In this document: piece by piece, positions 44,501 to 55,300 of the stretch
How the letters are laid out: each line of letters starts with the position of its first letter
Position numbering within the stretch: position 1 is the stretch's first letter
Assembly (NCBI RefSeq): GCF_033807575.1
Contig: NC_084721.1
Span: 4,402,001 to 4,466,000 of the forward strand
Source: Cydia pomonella
Lineage: Eukaryota > Arthropoda > Insecta > Lepidoptera > Tortricidae
Direction: 5' to 3'
Length of the DNA stretch: 64,000 nt
Made by a program: the position numbers and the translations under genes
The notes under the pieces: generated by a model
Told to the model about the DNA's origin: nothing
Seen by the model: only the letters and a program-made list of their open reading frames with translations
Databases searched by the model: none

Positions 44501-45751
44501 CGAACATCAATTGACAGTTCAATCGACAACTTTTTTATGTAAAAAAAAAAACTTTGTAAGATCCGGTCCGAATTGCGGATACTACTATTTGTCAACTATA
44601 GTAGAGATAGAGATCGTTAAAAGTAGTTAAATAGAATTATTTACTGCGTAACAATTGCGTAAATTTGTATAAGTTCATTGTTTTGATTGTATAATAAAAT
44701 ACGTAAAATATGGTGTTTTTATTAAATTTTAAACTTTTATTTCATTAATTAATTATTACGAATGAAGACTCGTAGGGTGTTTTGGAACGATGCGGTCTGA
44801 CTTATTTCGGGGGTCTATTATAAACCATCAATATACCGTTGAATTACGTATGCACTTTTTTTGTCTCTTTCTTTTTGCTAATGACGTGAAAGGGAGAAAG
44901 ACAATAGAATTCAAATATTTCGAACTTGTATTAGGCCCCGCACGTTGAAATGACATTCGAATCTAAAGGTCACTTGAATGTTATTTTGTCTCACTCGGTG
45001 AGCAAAATGCGATTTTTCTCACTGTTTTTAAGCAGCAAATTACCCTTGTTCGAGCTGCTGACGTGAAAAGTTTATTACTATCTTATATTGTAATGTTTAG
45101 ATAGTTATTTGTACTCTGATATTTTTCACTGTAGTTATGATATGGTGATAAATTAATTTGTAACATTTGCAATATGCAAAAGCATGCTGTGTACACTTGT
45201 ATGTTACTCATGATAGTTTACGATATCTGTTTAGTGTACCTAATAAAGTAAAATAAAAATTAAACCCTTTGTAAATACATGATTTGATGTTGATTCCATG
45301 CTCAGTCAACTATTCGACAATCATTCTTTACCTTGGTTCGGATCGTATAAAGCGGGCGTGCGCCTACAAAAAAAGTACTGCGCGTCGAATTTTAGTAATA
45401 TCGAAAATGGGATAATCCTGAAAATCATATTCCGTTGTATATAAGAGTCCCTTTTACACCACCTTTTTAGTGTTTATTCCTTTCGGAATTACCCAAATAC
45501 ATCTTATCTATATTTTTAAAATAAAAATTAATAGGGTGAGATTTTTCCAGTTGCAGTTCACATACCTGATGATCCACTTCGGTATGTTGGCGGTGAAGCG
45601 CGAGTGCGACTACCCGCGGCCCTGCGCCTACATCATGTTCCCGCAGAACCTCTTCATGGCGCTCATGTTCGGGGACTTTTATTATAGGACTTATATTAAG
45701 AAGAAGCCCGAGCAGCAGCGGGGAAAGTCGTCTAAACCACACGATGACTAA
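38560..45751 (+). CDS. ELOVL very-long-chain fatty acid elongase, complete, six exons, 276 aa
   Basis: ER-membrane 3-ketoacyl-CoA synthase that adds two carbons from malonyl-CoA to long-chain acyl-CoA. Exons: 38560-38620, 39230-39420, 39807-39941, 42022-42127, 43580-43716 and 45551-45751. Phases join into 831 nt. It starts MALILKAAVRLYYYLNEDIA, then DPRTQNWFLM, a hydrophobic segment and RRAYDLRGVIALYN. Family signatures follow: 'KIIDLLDTVFFILRKKQEQV', the catalytic HVYHH box (exon 4), NSFVHMVMYTYYLL (exon 5) and a lysine-rich C-terminus (YIKKKPEQQ), consistent with ER retention. Length fits insect ELOVL1/7-like proteins; the chain-length preference cannot be read. Exons 2, 3 and 6 each have decayed partial copies downstream. 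Introns also hold a SINE, retroelement tails and simple repeats. Confidence 0.96.
39430..39560 (+). repeat. Relic copy of ELOVL exon 2 with donor
   Basis: 'GACGCCATTGCCCGGGCAGC', CATCATGGCGTAATGTTCC, then GCCGGCGTCCACGTGCTCGC + 'ggcgcgcttacgacct.cgcgg' parallel exon 2. The relic ends in TAAAGTGAGT, like the parent donor AAA|GTGAGT. The frame is broken and the central part is shortened. Confidence 0.85.
39942..40735 (+). repeat. Tandem array of ELOVL exon 3 relics (241-bp higher-order period)
   Basis: GGTTCCACAGTTG, located just after the exon 3 donor at 39947, recurs at 40062, 40187, 40303, 40428 and 40544: spacings of 115-116 and 125 bp alternate, so the repeating unit is a 241-bp dimer. 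Each unit has exon 3 sequence (GCTACGGGTATTTCTACAT..., CTTGACACGGTACGG) and early intron. After the last unit a longer relic (~40630-40735) retains the exon middle, translating as FCQPVHESHNSMEYSWHLCY. Long open frames across the array are by-products of the repeat. Confidence 0.92.
40838..40866. repeat. (TA)n microsatellite
   Basis: About fourteen TA dinucleotides in ELOVL intron 3. Confidence 0.95.
40903..41115 (+). repeat. Dispersed lepidopteran repeat, copy 2
   Basis: AGGCAAACGAGCAGACGGAT, 'CACCTGATGGTAAGAGATTACC', 'ggacacctgcagcaccagagg', then 'cattccacagtttagctgtgcgaggcagaaagttcctggagaaacgca' (in pieces). The first part matches 4915-5060. A retroelement tail is likely. Confidence 0.65.
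41199..41440 (+). mobile_element. tRNA-derived SINE, 5'-truncated
   Basis: GGTCCCAGGTTCAAATCCTG is a B-box-type sequence from a tRNA T-arm. It is followed by the unrelated body 'ttgttcctgagtcatgggtgttttctatgta', TATATATCGTTGTCCAGGTA, 'caacacaagcc' and 'aatgtcctataatattt'. The upstream tRNA half with the A box is not convincing, so the copy is truncated. I recognise this as a common moth SINE type. Confidence 0.65.
42128..43579. other. ELOVL intron 4
   Basis: AT-rich. Part of the MITE family of 46251-46464 occurs at ~43290-43440 (AAATTTACTGCCATCTTTCG). Nothing else was recognised. Confidence 0.45.
43717..45550. other. ELOVL intron 5, filled by an unidentified element
   Basis: 44022-44190 matches 11385-11545 (reverse). 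The stretch ~43895-45075 has related sequences at both ends ('cgagtgaaacaacacatttttcac' versus 'gtctcactcggtgagcaaaa', and ACGTGAAAAGTTT near 45063), suggesting a ~1.2-kb non-autonomous element. No ORF. Confidence 0.45.
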
Positions 45752-46250
45752 TTAAGAAATTGCCTTCATGATTTCATATTAATAATATAAAAAAGTAAAT
45801 GTCTCCCTGACGTCTTCCTTTTTACTTGTAAACTACATACCTACAGAACTTATTGTGATGAAATAAAACCCAGTTTTCCCGCGTATTAGACCACTTTAAA
45901 CTTAGTCCCTGCTACTTGTTCTCGTCTTTTAAAGCTTAAGCATTAAGCTTTCCCGCTTTAGGCACGCTTTTGGTTTGCAATCTTTTTAAGCGGGTTTTAT
46001 TATACCCCTTTTCTAGTCATAATTTATCGACCACATACGCGCCAATAGAATTTCATCTTTAGCATTCGGATTTAAGGTTCAAATTAGATTGTACTTTCGG
46101 GAAAATTGGCATGTCTTCAAATGAATCATCCAAGCTGGATTAATTGGAATATATTTGGATTTTTTGAAAAAACCTTGTAGATTGGTGCGGCCTAGAAAAG
46201 GGTTAATAATCTGGCAGTTACATTGATTATTCGTTTCAGTTCATCGTCGC
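45752..46250. other. 3' flank of ELOVL
   Basis: 3' UTR and downstream DNA; an AATAAA-type signal occurs at about 45861. No other feature. Confidence 0.45.
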
Positions 46251-46464
46251 AATAGAGGTGGATTGTCAATGAAAACTTTGTAGCCACGGTAAATTTACTG
46301 CCATCTTTCGACACATGATCAAAACTTTTAGAATGCCATTTGACTTTGATCCTTATTCTTTCAGTGATATGTGTTAAGTTTGTTAAATATCAAAAAGTGG
46401 CGCCAAGAGTCGATAGATGATTTACTGTGACTACAAAATTTCTTTGATAATCCATCACTATTTC
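46251..46464. mobile_element. MITE, empty-site relative of 29401-30440
   Basis: Ends are inverted repeats: AATAGAGGTGGATTGTCAAT + 'gaaaactttgtagccac' at the left; 'gtgactacaaaatttctttg' + ATAATCCATCACTATT at the right. It lacks the hAT insertion seen in the 29401-30440 copy. Confidence 0.8.
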
Positions 46465-46569
46465 AAATTCTCTTTGATCTAGCTTAATAAATGACAGAGT
46501 TATTTTGATACCTGGGATATAAAAACTAAGATCATTGTATGATGTCATTGACAATATACTCTATATTTA

Positions 46570-46800
46570 AAAAAACGCTGATGATTCACTTAGGCACGTT
46601 GGCTGTGAAGCGCGAGTGTGACTACCCGCGACCCTGTGTCTACATCGTGTTCTCGCAAAACCTCTTCATGCTGCTCATGTTCGAGGACTTTATTCAGGAA
46701 CAGTAGGAAAAGTGATCTAAGCCACAACTTGACTAGTTCATAATTTTCAGAAATTGCCTGCATGTTTTGTTATGAGTTGTAATATAAAAAATTTACTGCT
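46570..46800 (+). repeat. Relic copy of ELOVL exon 6 plus 3' UTR
   Basis: CTGATGATTCACTTAGGCAC + GTTGGCTGTGAAGCGCGAGT + GTGACTACCCGCGACCCTG closely follow exon 6 for about 120 bp, then diverge with a deletion and a stop (CAGGAACAGTAG). The following 3' UTR-like sequence (AGAAATTGCCTGCATG) matches that after the true stop (AAGAAATTGCCTTCATG). It lies 0.8 kb downstream, beyond a MITE. Confidence 0.88.
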
Positions 46801-47713
46801 GTCTACTATTTCCTGGTAAGCTAGTGTGCACAGATTGTGTTAAAGTAGGTACCAAAAAAAAAAGAATCTCTCTCATGAATGTCAGTCATTTACTTATCTG
46901 GGATTTAAAAAAAGTCAGTGTTACCTTAAAAAGGATTAAAATCCAATCGAGAAAATCCATCGCGCAATAAAGGTTTACAAAAAAGATCCAAATACATTTC
47001 ACATAAATAAGATTTCGTGAGAGACAAGTTAATTTATGCGTGAAATTCTCAATCTAATTTGAATTATACATGGAAATGCTAAGATTGAAATTATATTGTC
47101 ACGCATGTGGTCAATAAATCATACTATAATTAGAAAAGGGTAAGGTGTAACTTTACATGGTCCATAATGTAAATGTACCTACTGATTTGACTGTCAGTTA
47201 TGATAATTAGAAAAATATATTGAAATAAAACAAAAAACTATTGAAATACTTAATATAATCTTTGAAAAGTCTTTTAAGTACAATAAAATTGTATGCTTAA
47301 TTTTTAAGAATCTTATTCTTATCCTGTAAGCGCTTATAGCACCATTTTTAATAAAACATTATCCATTGCAACATAACATTATGCTAAGCACCAATAAACT
47401 CGTTCTCACATTAAAAGATTCTAAAATAAAATAATGTGGAATAATCACATTGTCCTATTATTTAAACTTAGTGAGACCATTTTAATGTTCGCTTAATACT
47501 TAAATTTAAATCAAATAATATTTTTATACTAAATATACTTTTACTTCAATCAAAATTTTTCCCTCTCTAGGAGCAGTATAATGTAATACAGGATTTTTAG
47601 TCCATTGCATTAATAGGCCATTATGCCTAATCCAAGTTTAATCACAAACTTTTTAATTAAATCAAAAAAGTCTATTAATCTATTACCCTTCTTCAGGAGC
47701 ATCTCACGGTTCT
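46801..47713. other. Intergenic between ELOVL and HSPBAP1 (tail to tail)
   Basis: AT-rich, no recognisable gene or repeat. Confidence 0.4.
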
Positions 47714-47848
47714 GGGCTATATATAACCGCGAAAATCGAAGTTCGTCAATTGCGGAAATTTTTCTCTGTCACTCTAATTACGTCTCACTGAGAGTAAAAG
47801 AGAAAGATCCCCGCAATTTGCGAATTTCGGTTTTCGCGGTAGGCCTCC
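47714..47848. mobile_element. Hairpin MITE of the 'TACCGCG' family, copy 3
   Basis: AACCGCGAAAATCGAAGTTC + GTCAATTGCGG at the left; CCCCGCAATTTGCGAATTTC + GGTTTTCGCGGTAGGCC at the right, mutually inverted. Confidence 0.8.
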
Positions 47849-47889
47849 TGCTCCGTACAATTTTTCTTTCTGCAGTGTAAGCCGATGGC

Positions 47890-48136
47890 TATTTATTTGA
47901 GCAATTCAATGGATCCCTTTGTCACTAAAATATATTCTTAGCTAAAATCGCGTGTGGCATACACGGTAGACAATTCCGTGGAAAGTGTCTATAAGTAGTT
48001 AAATCTATTTTTATTAGTGAAAAAAATAGATAGTCTCTCAAACATCGAAATAATTTTGTGTCATCACTTCAATCTAGAAATAGATTCTGTTTCACTAACT
48101 CAATCACTTGATTATTGCTGAACGCATCTATAACTC
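47890..48136 (-). repeat. Relic copy of the HSPBAP1 last-exon end plus 3' UTR (245-bp period)
   Basis: 47890-48136 and 48135-48385 are direct repeats offset by 245 bp (CAATTCAATGGATCCCTTTG at 47902 and 48147). The parent unit contains the last ~70 coding bases and the 3' UTR; the outer copy repeats both, including the stop region. Identity is high, so this duplication is younger than the other relics. Confidence 0.92.
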
Positions 48137-48312
48137 TTTATTTGAACAATTCAATGGATCCCTTTGTCACTAAAATAAATTCTTAGCTAAAATCGCGTGT
48201 GTCATACACGGTAGACAATTCCGTGGAAAGTGTCTATAAGTTATAGTTAAATCTATTTTTATTAGTGAGTAAAATAGATACGTCTCTCAAACATCGAAAA
48301 AAATCTGTGTCA

Positions 48313-49315
48313 TCACTTCAATCTAGAAAAGAGATTCTGTTTCACTAACTCAATAACTTGATTATCGCTGAACGCATCTATAACCGCTTTCGTCAAACAA
48401 AGACTCCTCGTGCCATCTATCTCATCCTCATCAAAAGAAACTCCCGTATTCGCAAACTCTCTTACATTCTGTTTTAATAATTCTATAAGTTCCTCAGCGG
48501 TTATAGTGGGTGGTACCTCTAAGTTTTTGTGGTCTTTGAGTACAGCTTGTAGGTCGAAGGTTTCGATGTCTCGAGGGTTGGCTTCGTCGTCGCAGGTGCG
48601 CTGGCGCTTGACTCGTCGGAGCTTGCGACGGCTGTCCAGGTACGACTTGGTGACTGATTCTAGTTGGAGAAACAGCACTGCTAGGGGGGTATCTGATAAG
48701 TCATCCTGGAAATTAAAAAAAATCTTTTAGTGGTAAATTAAGCTAATCAGAAGAATTTAAATACCTAAAGTATATTATTATAGTACTTACTATCAGTTTA
48801 TCTTTTGTAAGGTATCCATATATTATATGAGTAGTAGTACATTTAACCACATTTTTGTAGGTTCATTTTATTATGTTTGCATATAATATTTGACTTTAAG
48901 GTTTAATGTCTCCTGCATTTACATTTATGTCTCTGTTTGGCCCAATGGTAGACTGGTAGAGAATGCCTTTTGGCACTAAGCCCGCTATTAGATTACATTT
49001 TTTTTTGTTTGTGCAATAAAGTTTAAATGTAATAAATAACGACAAAAATGCCGTCCTGGCTGAACTAGACTTTTGAATAGAGTAAAGTTTAACACCATTA
49101 TAAGAACAGGGCAGAGTACCAAATGATTGGCCCATTTCAGTTCAGTCATTGGTCCCTATTTTACAGGAAAATCACGACTGCTGCATTACAAAAAGTTTCA
49201 AGGTACCCATGATTAGTTTAAACTCAAACAATAATTTTTAATTGTTTTATAATTGTTTTGTGGGTGTGTCATAATTGTTGTGTAAACCCTACAACAATTA
49301 TAACACCCCCCGCCC

Positions 49316-49346
<31 letters not shown>

Positions 49347-52300
49347 AACAGATTCAATTATGTTCAATCACGCGATAGTTTCAATCTTAAATAATAATTA
49401 AATTGTAATTATTAAAGAGTTTCAACACTAGTCTGACCATGAGATTAAATTAATTGAAATTCGAATAGAAGCCTACAAGTACGTTCGAACTGAGAGTGCC
49501 AGACAGTAACAAAATTAGATAGAGTGAGAAAAGTTACAGCATGTCAAACCCGATTTGACATTGTTATAAGAATTAAACTCAAACACTAGAACAGCGACAA
49601 GTGTCGCAACACAGTTACAAAGTAAGCCCTTTTTGAATTGCGTGGCTGGTAAAATGCATTTTGCAATCGCAGCGAATTGGCGCTGTACCAATGCTATTTT
49701 AATACTTGTCTTTTCAGATAAAAAATTACTGGTAATTAGCATTACGTAAAAACAGCGAATATTTTAACAGCTAAAAACACGTTCCTTTACGAAGATACAA
49801 CTTAAAATAATAGACATGATATTTTAGCCATGGTCTAAATATTATTACGGATAAAGGACCAATATTTATACCCTACCTTAATGACTTTAAGGCCGAAGGC
49901 TTAAGCTCGAAATAATAAGCTAGTACGCTATAAACGGCAGGTTTCAGCCCCTGGAAGGCCGGCGGTACTGAGACGAGTCTCCTATGCGTTGTCAAAAGCA
50001 ATGAAATAAGGGTCACTGTACATTTCAATAAAAACCAACACGTTTAGATTGCTATCGAGTGCAATACACACCTCGTTAGGGTTGACAAGCAGCTTGGCCG
50101 TGCCTTGGGGGAGGTCTTTACACACTTGGGCGACCATTATCTTGGTCAGGGCTTCCGAAACTCGGGTTGAATTGTCTTTCTCCTGAAAACGAAAACAAAA
50201 TACGTTTTATGGCCAAACAGACAATTCGAGACCATAGATGCATGTATTAATGTTAGAATATTCGAGATAGTTGTTATTTCTGTTAATTAATTACCAACTG
50301 TGACTTAAAAGGAAATAACAAAATGAAGTTTGTTGCAATCATTAGAAAAATAAATATCATCAGCCAACATTACCAGCTTTTCTCGAAAAAAAACATGTAT
50401 GTATTGATAACATTTTAGTTAGGTTAACACGACGGCGTAAATTTTTCCCGTATACCGTAAAAGGGGTTTTGTCGAATACCGTAGTGACAGCAAAATTTGT
50501 ACGATAAATTATAAAATCGTTCACACGGCTATAGATGAATTTCCCGCATAGACACCGCGCCTTTTTCTTACTTACTATATCCATTGTGATCATATGCATG
50601 ATTTTATTTGCGGAAATAATATAAAAACCATCACATCTTTTAACCCACTGTTTTGGCAATTTTGATGGCGGGTAAAATCATCAAGTGCCAACATTTCCCA
50701 CGTCGCTTCTGTAGGTAAATACAGCACGTACGGCATTGAAACAAGGATCTCTTCAAAATAGAGGGCAATCAAAACGATCCCTTCAAATAAATTTGGGTTA
50801 ACTATTTAAACTTCTCCGCAATGTTACCTACCCGTTTTTGGTCGTATCTATTTATTTAAGTCGCAAAAATTTTACAATAGTAGGTACCGTACCGCTACTG
50901 TCAGGTAGCAAAATTCTTCCACATTTGGCTACATAAACTATTTTGTTTAAAAATGTCTTTTTGGCCTAAGATACCCCTGGAGGCAAAGTTGGTGGTAACA
51001 TCATTTTATCAATGACCCATCTCATAAGATTGATTTAATTTACTTTATAAAAAACAAACCGATTGATATCAGGAAATTATAAGGAATAAAGTCTTGTATT
51101 TTAGCAATAGATCGTTTTGTTCTATACTTTTAGTATCCTGCTAACACATTATAAAAAAACATATTAGGCTATTTGTTTGTTTATTACTATTTTAATGCTA
51201 AAATTTAGAACAAATTTGGATACAATTCGAATTGTATATTGCTTTATACATTAGGAATAGATATAGGTAACTTAATTTTTTTTAATTCGTTATTTGAAAT
51301 AACACAGATCCGTAAATCAAATAATATTGTGATGTAAATTACTTACACGAAACGATCGTGAGCGTGATGTTCACATTGTCGACGTGCACGTAGCCACCTT
51401 AGCCACCAGCGAGCATAGCTCCACCGTCCTCTACTCAAGGGTAATGTGACTCACGTGCGGCAGCGTCATGTTGAGCGTGGTGCTCACACAGTCGACGTGC
51501 ACGTAGCCACCAGCGAGTACAGCTCCACCGTCCTCTACTCAAGTGTAATGTGACTCACGTGCGGCAGCCTCATGTTGAGCGTGGTGCTCACACAGGCGAC
51601 GTGCACGTAGCCACCAGCGAGCACAGCTCCACCGTCCTCTACTCAAGTGTAATGTGACTCACGTGCGGCAGCCTCATGTTGAGCGTGGTGCTCACACAGT
51701 CGACGTGCACGTAGCCACCAGCGAGCATAGCTCCACCGTCCTCTACTCGAGGGTAATGTGACTCACGTGCGGCAGCGTCATGTTGAGCGTGGTGCTCACA
51801 GTCGACGTGCACGTAGCCAGCAGCGAGCACAGCTCCACCGTCCTCTACTCAAGTGTAATGTGACTCACGTGCGGCAGCCTCATGTTGAGCGTGGTGCTCA
51901 CACAGTCGACGTGCACGTAGCCACCTGCGAGCACAGCTCCAGCGGCCTCTGCTGAACACTGTACCAAGTGTAATGTGACTCACGTGCGGCAACCACAAGT
52001 TGAGCGTGATGTTCACACTGTCGACGTTTTACACGTAGTGCCACCAGCTGCGCGGCACCACTAATGCGTCGCCCGCGCACAGCTCCGCCGCTCGGGCTCT
52101 ATCATTACTCAACTCTGTAATAAGTGTAATGTGCCTCACGTGCGGCAGCCATGTGTTGAGCGTTGTTCATACTGTCGACGTTCTGGACGTAGTGCCACCA
52201 GCTGCGCGGCACCACTAATGCGTCGCCCGCGCACAGTTCCGCCGCTCGGGCTCTATCACTACTCAACCCTGTAACAAGTGTAATGTGACTCACGTGCGGT

Positions 52301-55300
52301 AGCCACATGTTGAGCGTGATGTTCACACTGTCGACGTTTTGCACGTAGTGCCACCAGCCGCGCGGCACCACTAATGCGTCGCCCGCGCACAGCTCCACCG
52401 TTCGGCCTCTACTCAACCCTATAACAAGACGAAAGTAATGCTAAAGACTAATCAAATGTGTAGAAAAAGAATACGCATATTATTTTTCTCATAGTCAGCG
52501 GATGAGAAAAATAATTTGCTCATTTACAATTGACAAACTTTAGATAGCGAAAGAAAATCGTTATTAAAAGCATAATATGGGTGCCAACGTCAACGTTATC
52601 GTAGTAATTGCTCATTGTCGAAATACTCGAAGTGATGATGATCCGCATTTTTTTCTTTCTCGTTCTGCGATTGTGTAGACTCCGTCTAAGCTAACTTTTC
52701 ATCGAATTGACATTAATTATGACTTAACCACACTTAGTCTAACTGCATACAAGCAAATTAAGAATGAAACCTAATAGTCTGTCCAGCTATTTTTGTCACT
52801 GAAAAATTGTTGGCGTGGTTAATTACCTAATTTAAGTACCTGATGATTGATCAGATTATAGTACCAATAATTTCTCATTTTTCTAAACCCCCTTATTGTA
52901 AATTGTATCTAAATCAACAAACGCGTTTTCAAAAAACTATTTAGAATACTAATATGTTGCTAAATAATTGTATATACTGATTGCGTAATGAATACTTTAA
53001 CATATGGTTAGTAGAAATTTTTAAATATCTATAGTACCTATTGATTGTAAATAAATGCCTATTTAAATTAACCTTAACATTATGCAAATTCACACAAATT
53101 CATGAAAGAATTGAAATGTTACCTCAGAGTGATCTCATATGCCAGGAACTTACGTCATTAAAGGTGAGACATACAAAAGCTTGTGACATAATGAGGTAAG
53201 CATTAACCTTGGGAATACTTTACCCCATATGGCTGTATGACAGGAAATGATGTCATCCATAATTTAACACATTCACTGCCAGACATAAAACGGCGCACTA
53301 CCCCAGAAACAGGTGGTCTATAGCTGCGTACAAAACAACCCGCCCAGCGGGTTGTCCGGCATCTGAACAAAGTTCACGAGCGCCAACCAGGTGGGTTCCC
53401 GGCAGTGAATGTGTTAATGTTCCTTTTACAGCAGTTTCACTATGACCGTTTAACAACATTAATTAGATGATACAAGTGTAACAAAGATGAATATCTTTAG
53501 CTCTGCTGTTTTTATATTGTATACCATTGTCAACACTGTTAACTGACTAATTATAAATCTTATTGCAAAGACATAAGGTCCACCTAAGCATAAGAAGTAT
53601 GTGGAGGGTCTTGATCGTAAACAGTCCTTAATAGGGTGGTCCTTATTTCGTCGAAGTTATGTTTTTCTACGGGGCACCCGCTTAATGTAAATTCTACCAC
53701 TATAAAAACAATTTTTTTTTTTTCAGAATTTTTATTTATATTATTGAGGTCGCTCCCGTACTTGGAAAATTTGGACCTTCCATACAAGATCCATCTTAAT
53801 GTCCAATTTTACTTTTAACATTGCAATTTTTTTAAATATTTTTGATTTGTGTTTATAGTAACGGAAACCATGGTCACACCTCAAAAATATTAATAAAATA
53901 ATTTAAACAAATTAGCGGCGTTATGTTAAATTGCACATTAATACACCTTAACGATCCCACACTCAACGAAAAATCGAATAAGAAAAACATTTTGTATGGA
54001 GGGTCCAAATTATCAAAATGCGGTAGCAACCCCTAAAAATTTGTTTAAAAATTCTGAAAAAAAACATTGTTTTTTTAGTGGTGGGTTTTACATTAAGCGG
54101 GGGTGCCCCATAGATAAATATAACTTCGACGAAATAAGCACCCTAGTCCTTATATTTTTGTAGTCGATGTCAAGTATGTATGTACAATTAAAAGAAGTAT
54201 TGAGTACAATGGAATCAAATTTTTTATTTTTTTAAGTAGTGACATAACGCAATAATTTAAATTAATTCACAAAAAGGCTGAAATGTTATTTAGTAAAGCT
54301 TATTCCTCCTTGCAGGAATATTTCCAGATACTGTATGAACAATAAAAATATTTTATTTGAATTTGTATAATAATAATTTATTACCTTCAGAATTATCGAA
54401 TTATTAGCTATAGAAATTTAATGTTATCGTAAACTTAGGCTAAATGTATTACCTAGTGTAAGTTTTGCATGCCAAGTGTGGCAGAACATGCATTCATGTG
54501 ACCTACTGACATGACAAATTGTACCATCTGTGTAATGTTCTAGCAAAATAAATGATTCTGATTCTGAATCAAACTGATTTGTGACCCACCATAAAATGCT
54601 TTCACAATAAGTGTCGTAATAATTTTAATTTTTAATGTAAAATGCTATTGATGTAGCACAGTGAAATGGTTTCACAGTGGATCAGAAATCAACACAGCAT
54701 TTCCCAAACTATGAGTCGCGCGACCCATTGGTGGGACCATAAGACGACATGCAGACCAATCGGGTTAACAGCCAGTACTAATATTATTTCATGCTCCCTA
54801 TTTAAGATGGCTAAGAGGTGGGTCCCGAATTTGGCAGTTCTTGATAGTTAGGTCGGAGCCCAGTCTATTTTCGTAACCACTGATTTAATAGTATGTATGA
54901 TGATGTATGTATGCCTTTTTTCCTTAGATATATTTGTTTGGACACTTTATCTAGAAGTTAGTTTAACAACTAGGAAATAGTCACCTCCAAAATCCTTAGT
55001 GTAAGCTAAAGCTTATTTAGTATAGTTTTAGACTTAAAATATTCATCAGTGGAAATCCACTCTATAGACTGCATACATACCATTAAAGGCTTCCATATTG
55101 CTTGGGCAGTAAAAATTCAGTTCACTGTAGACACTAGACTCCTCATAGGGGACTCTTGTGGGTTTCATGCCTCCGGACTCCGGGGGGAAGAGAATCCAGC
55201 GTTTTCTGCAATTTATAAATAGTAAAATAACACTGCAACTAGAACTTGTACAAATGATCATCAATTTATATAATTAGTCAGGTCACAAGTTCTGTCAAAA

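Larger units (their letters stand above)
52419..55080. other. HSPBAP1 intron 3
   Basis: Holds MITEs at 53264-53417, 53632-54145 and 54693-54890 and one copy of the GTTAACTGAC repeat (53525-53585). The rest is AT-rich without recognisable features. Confidence 0.5.

Noticed and set aside
49305..49348. Possible telomere-like or CRISPR-like repeat
   Set aside because: It is a simple C-tract plus CA repeat; no spacer structure and the genome is eukaryotic.
51639..52416. ORFs with repeated VELCAGDALVVPR...WWHY
   Set aside because: Only the parent exon at 52294-52418 is coding; the others are relics with frame breaks and no acceptor.
7745..52418. Idea that relics always lying downstream shows a directional mechanism
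   Set aside because: Any tandem duplication of an exon's 3' part leaves the functional copy upstream, so position alone carries no information on mechanism.
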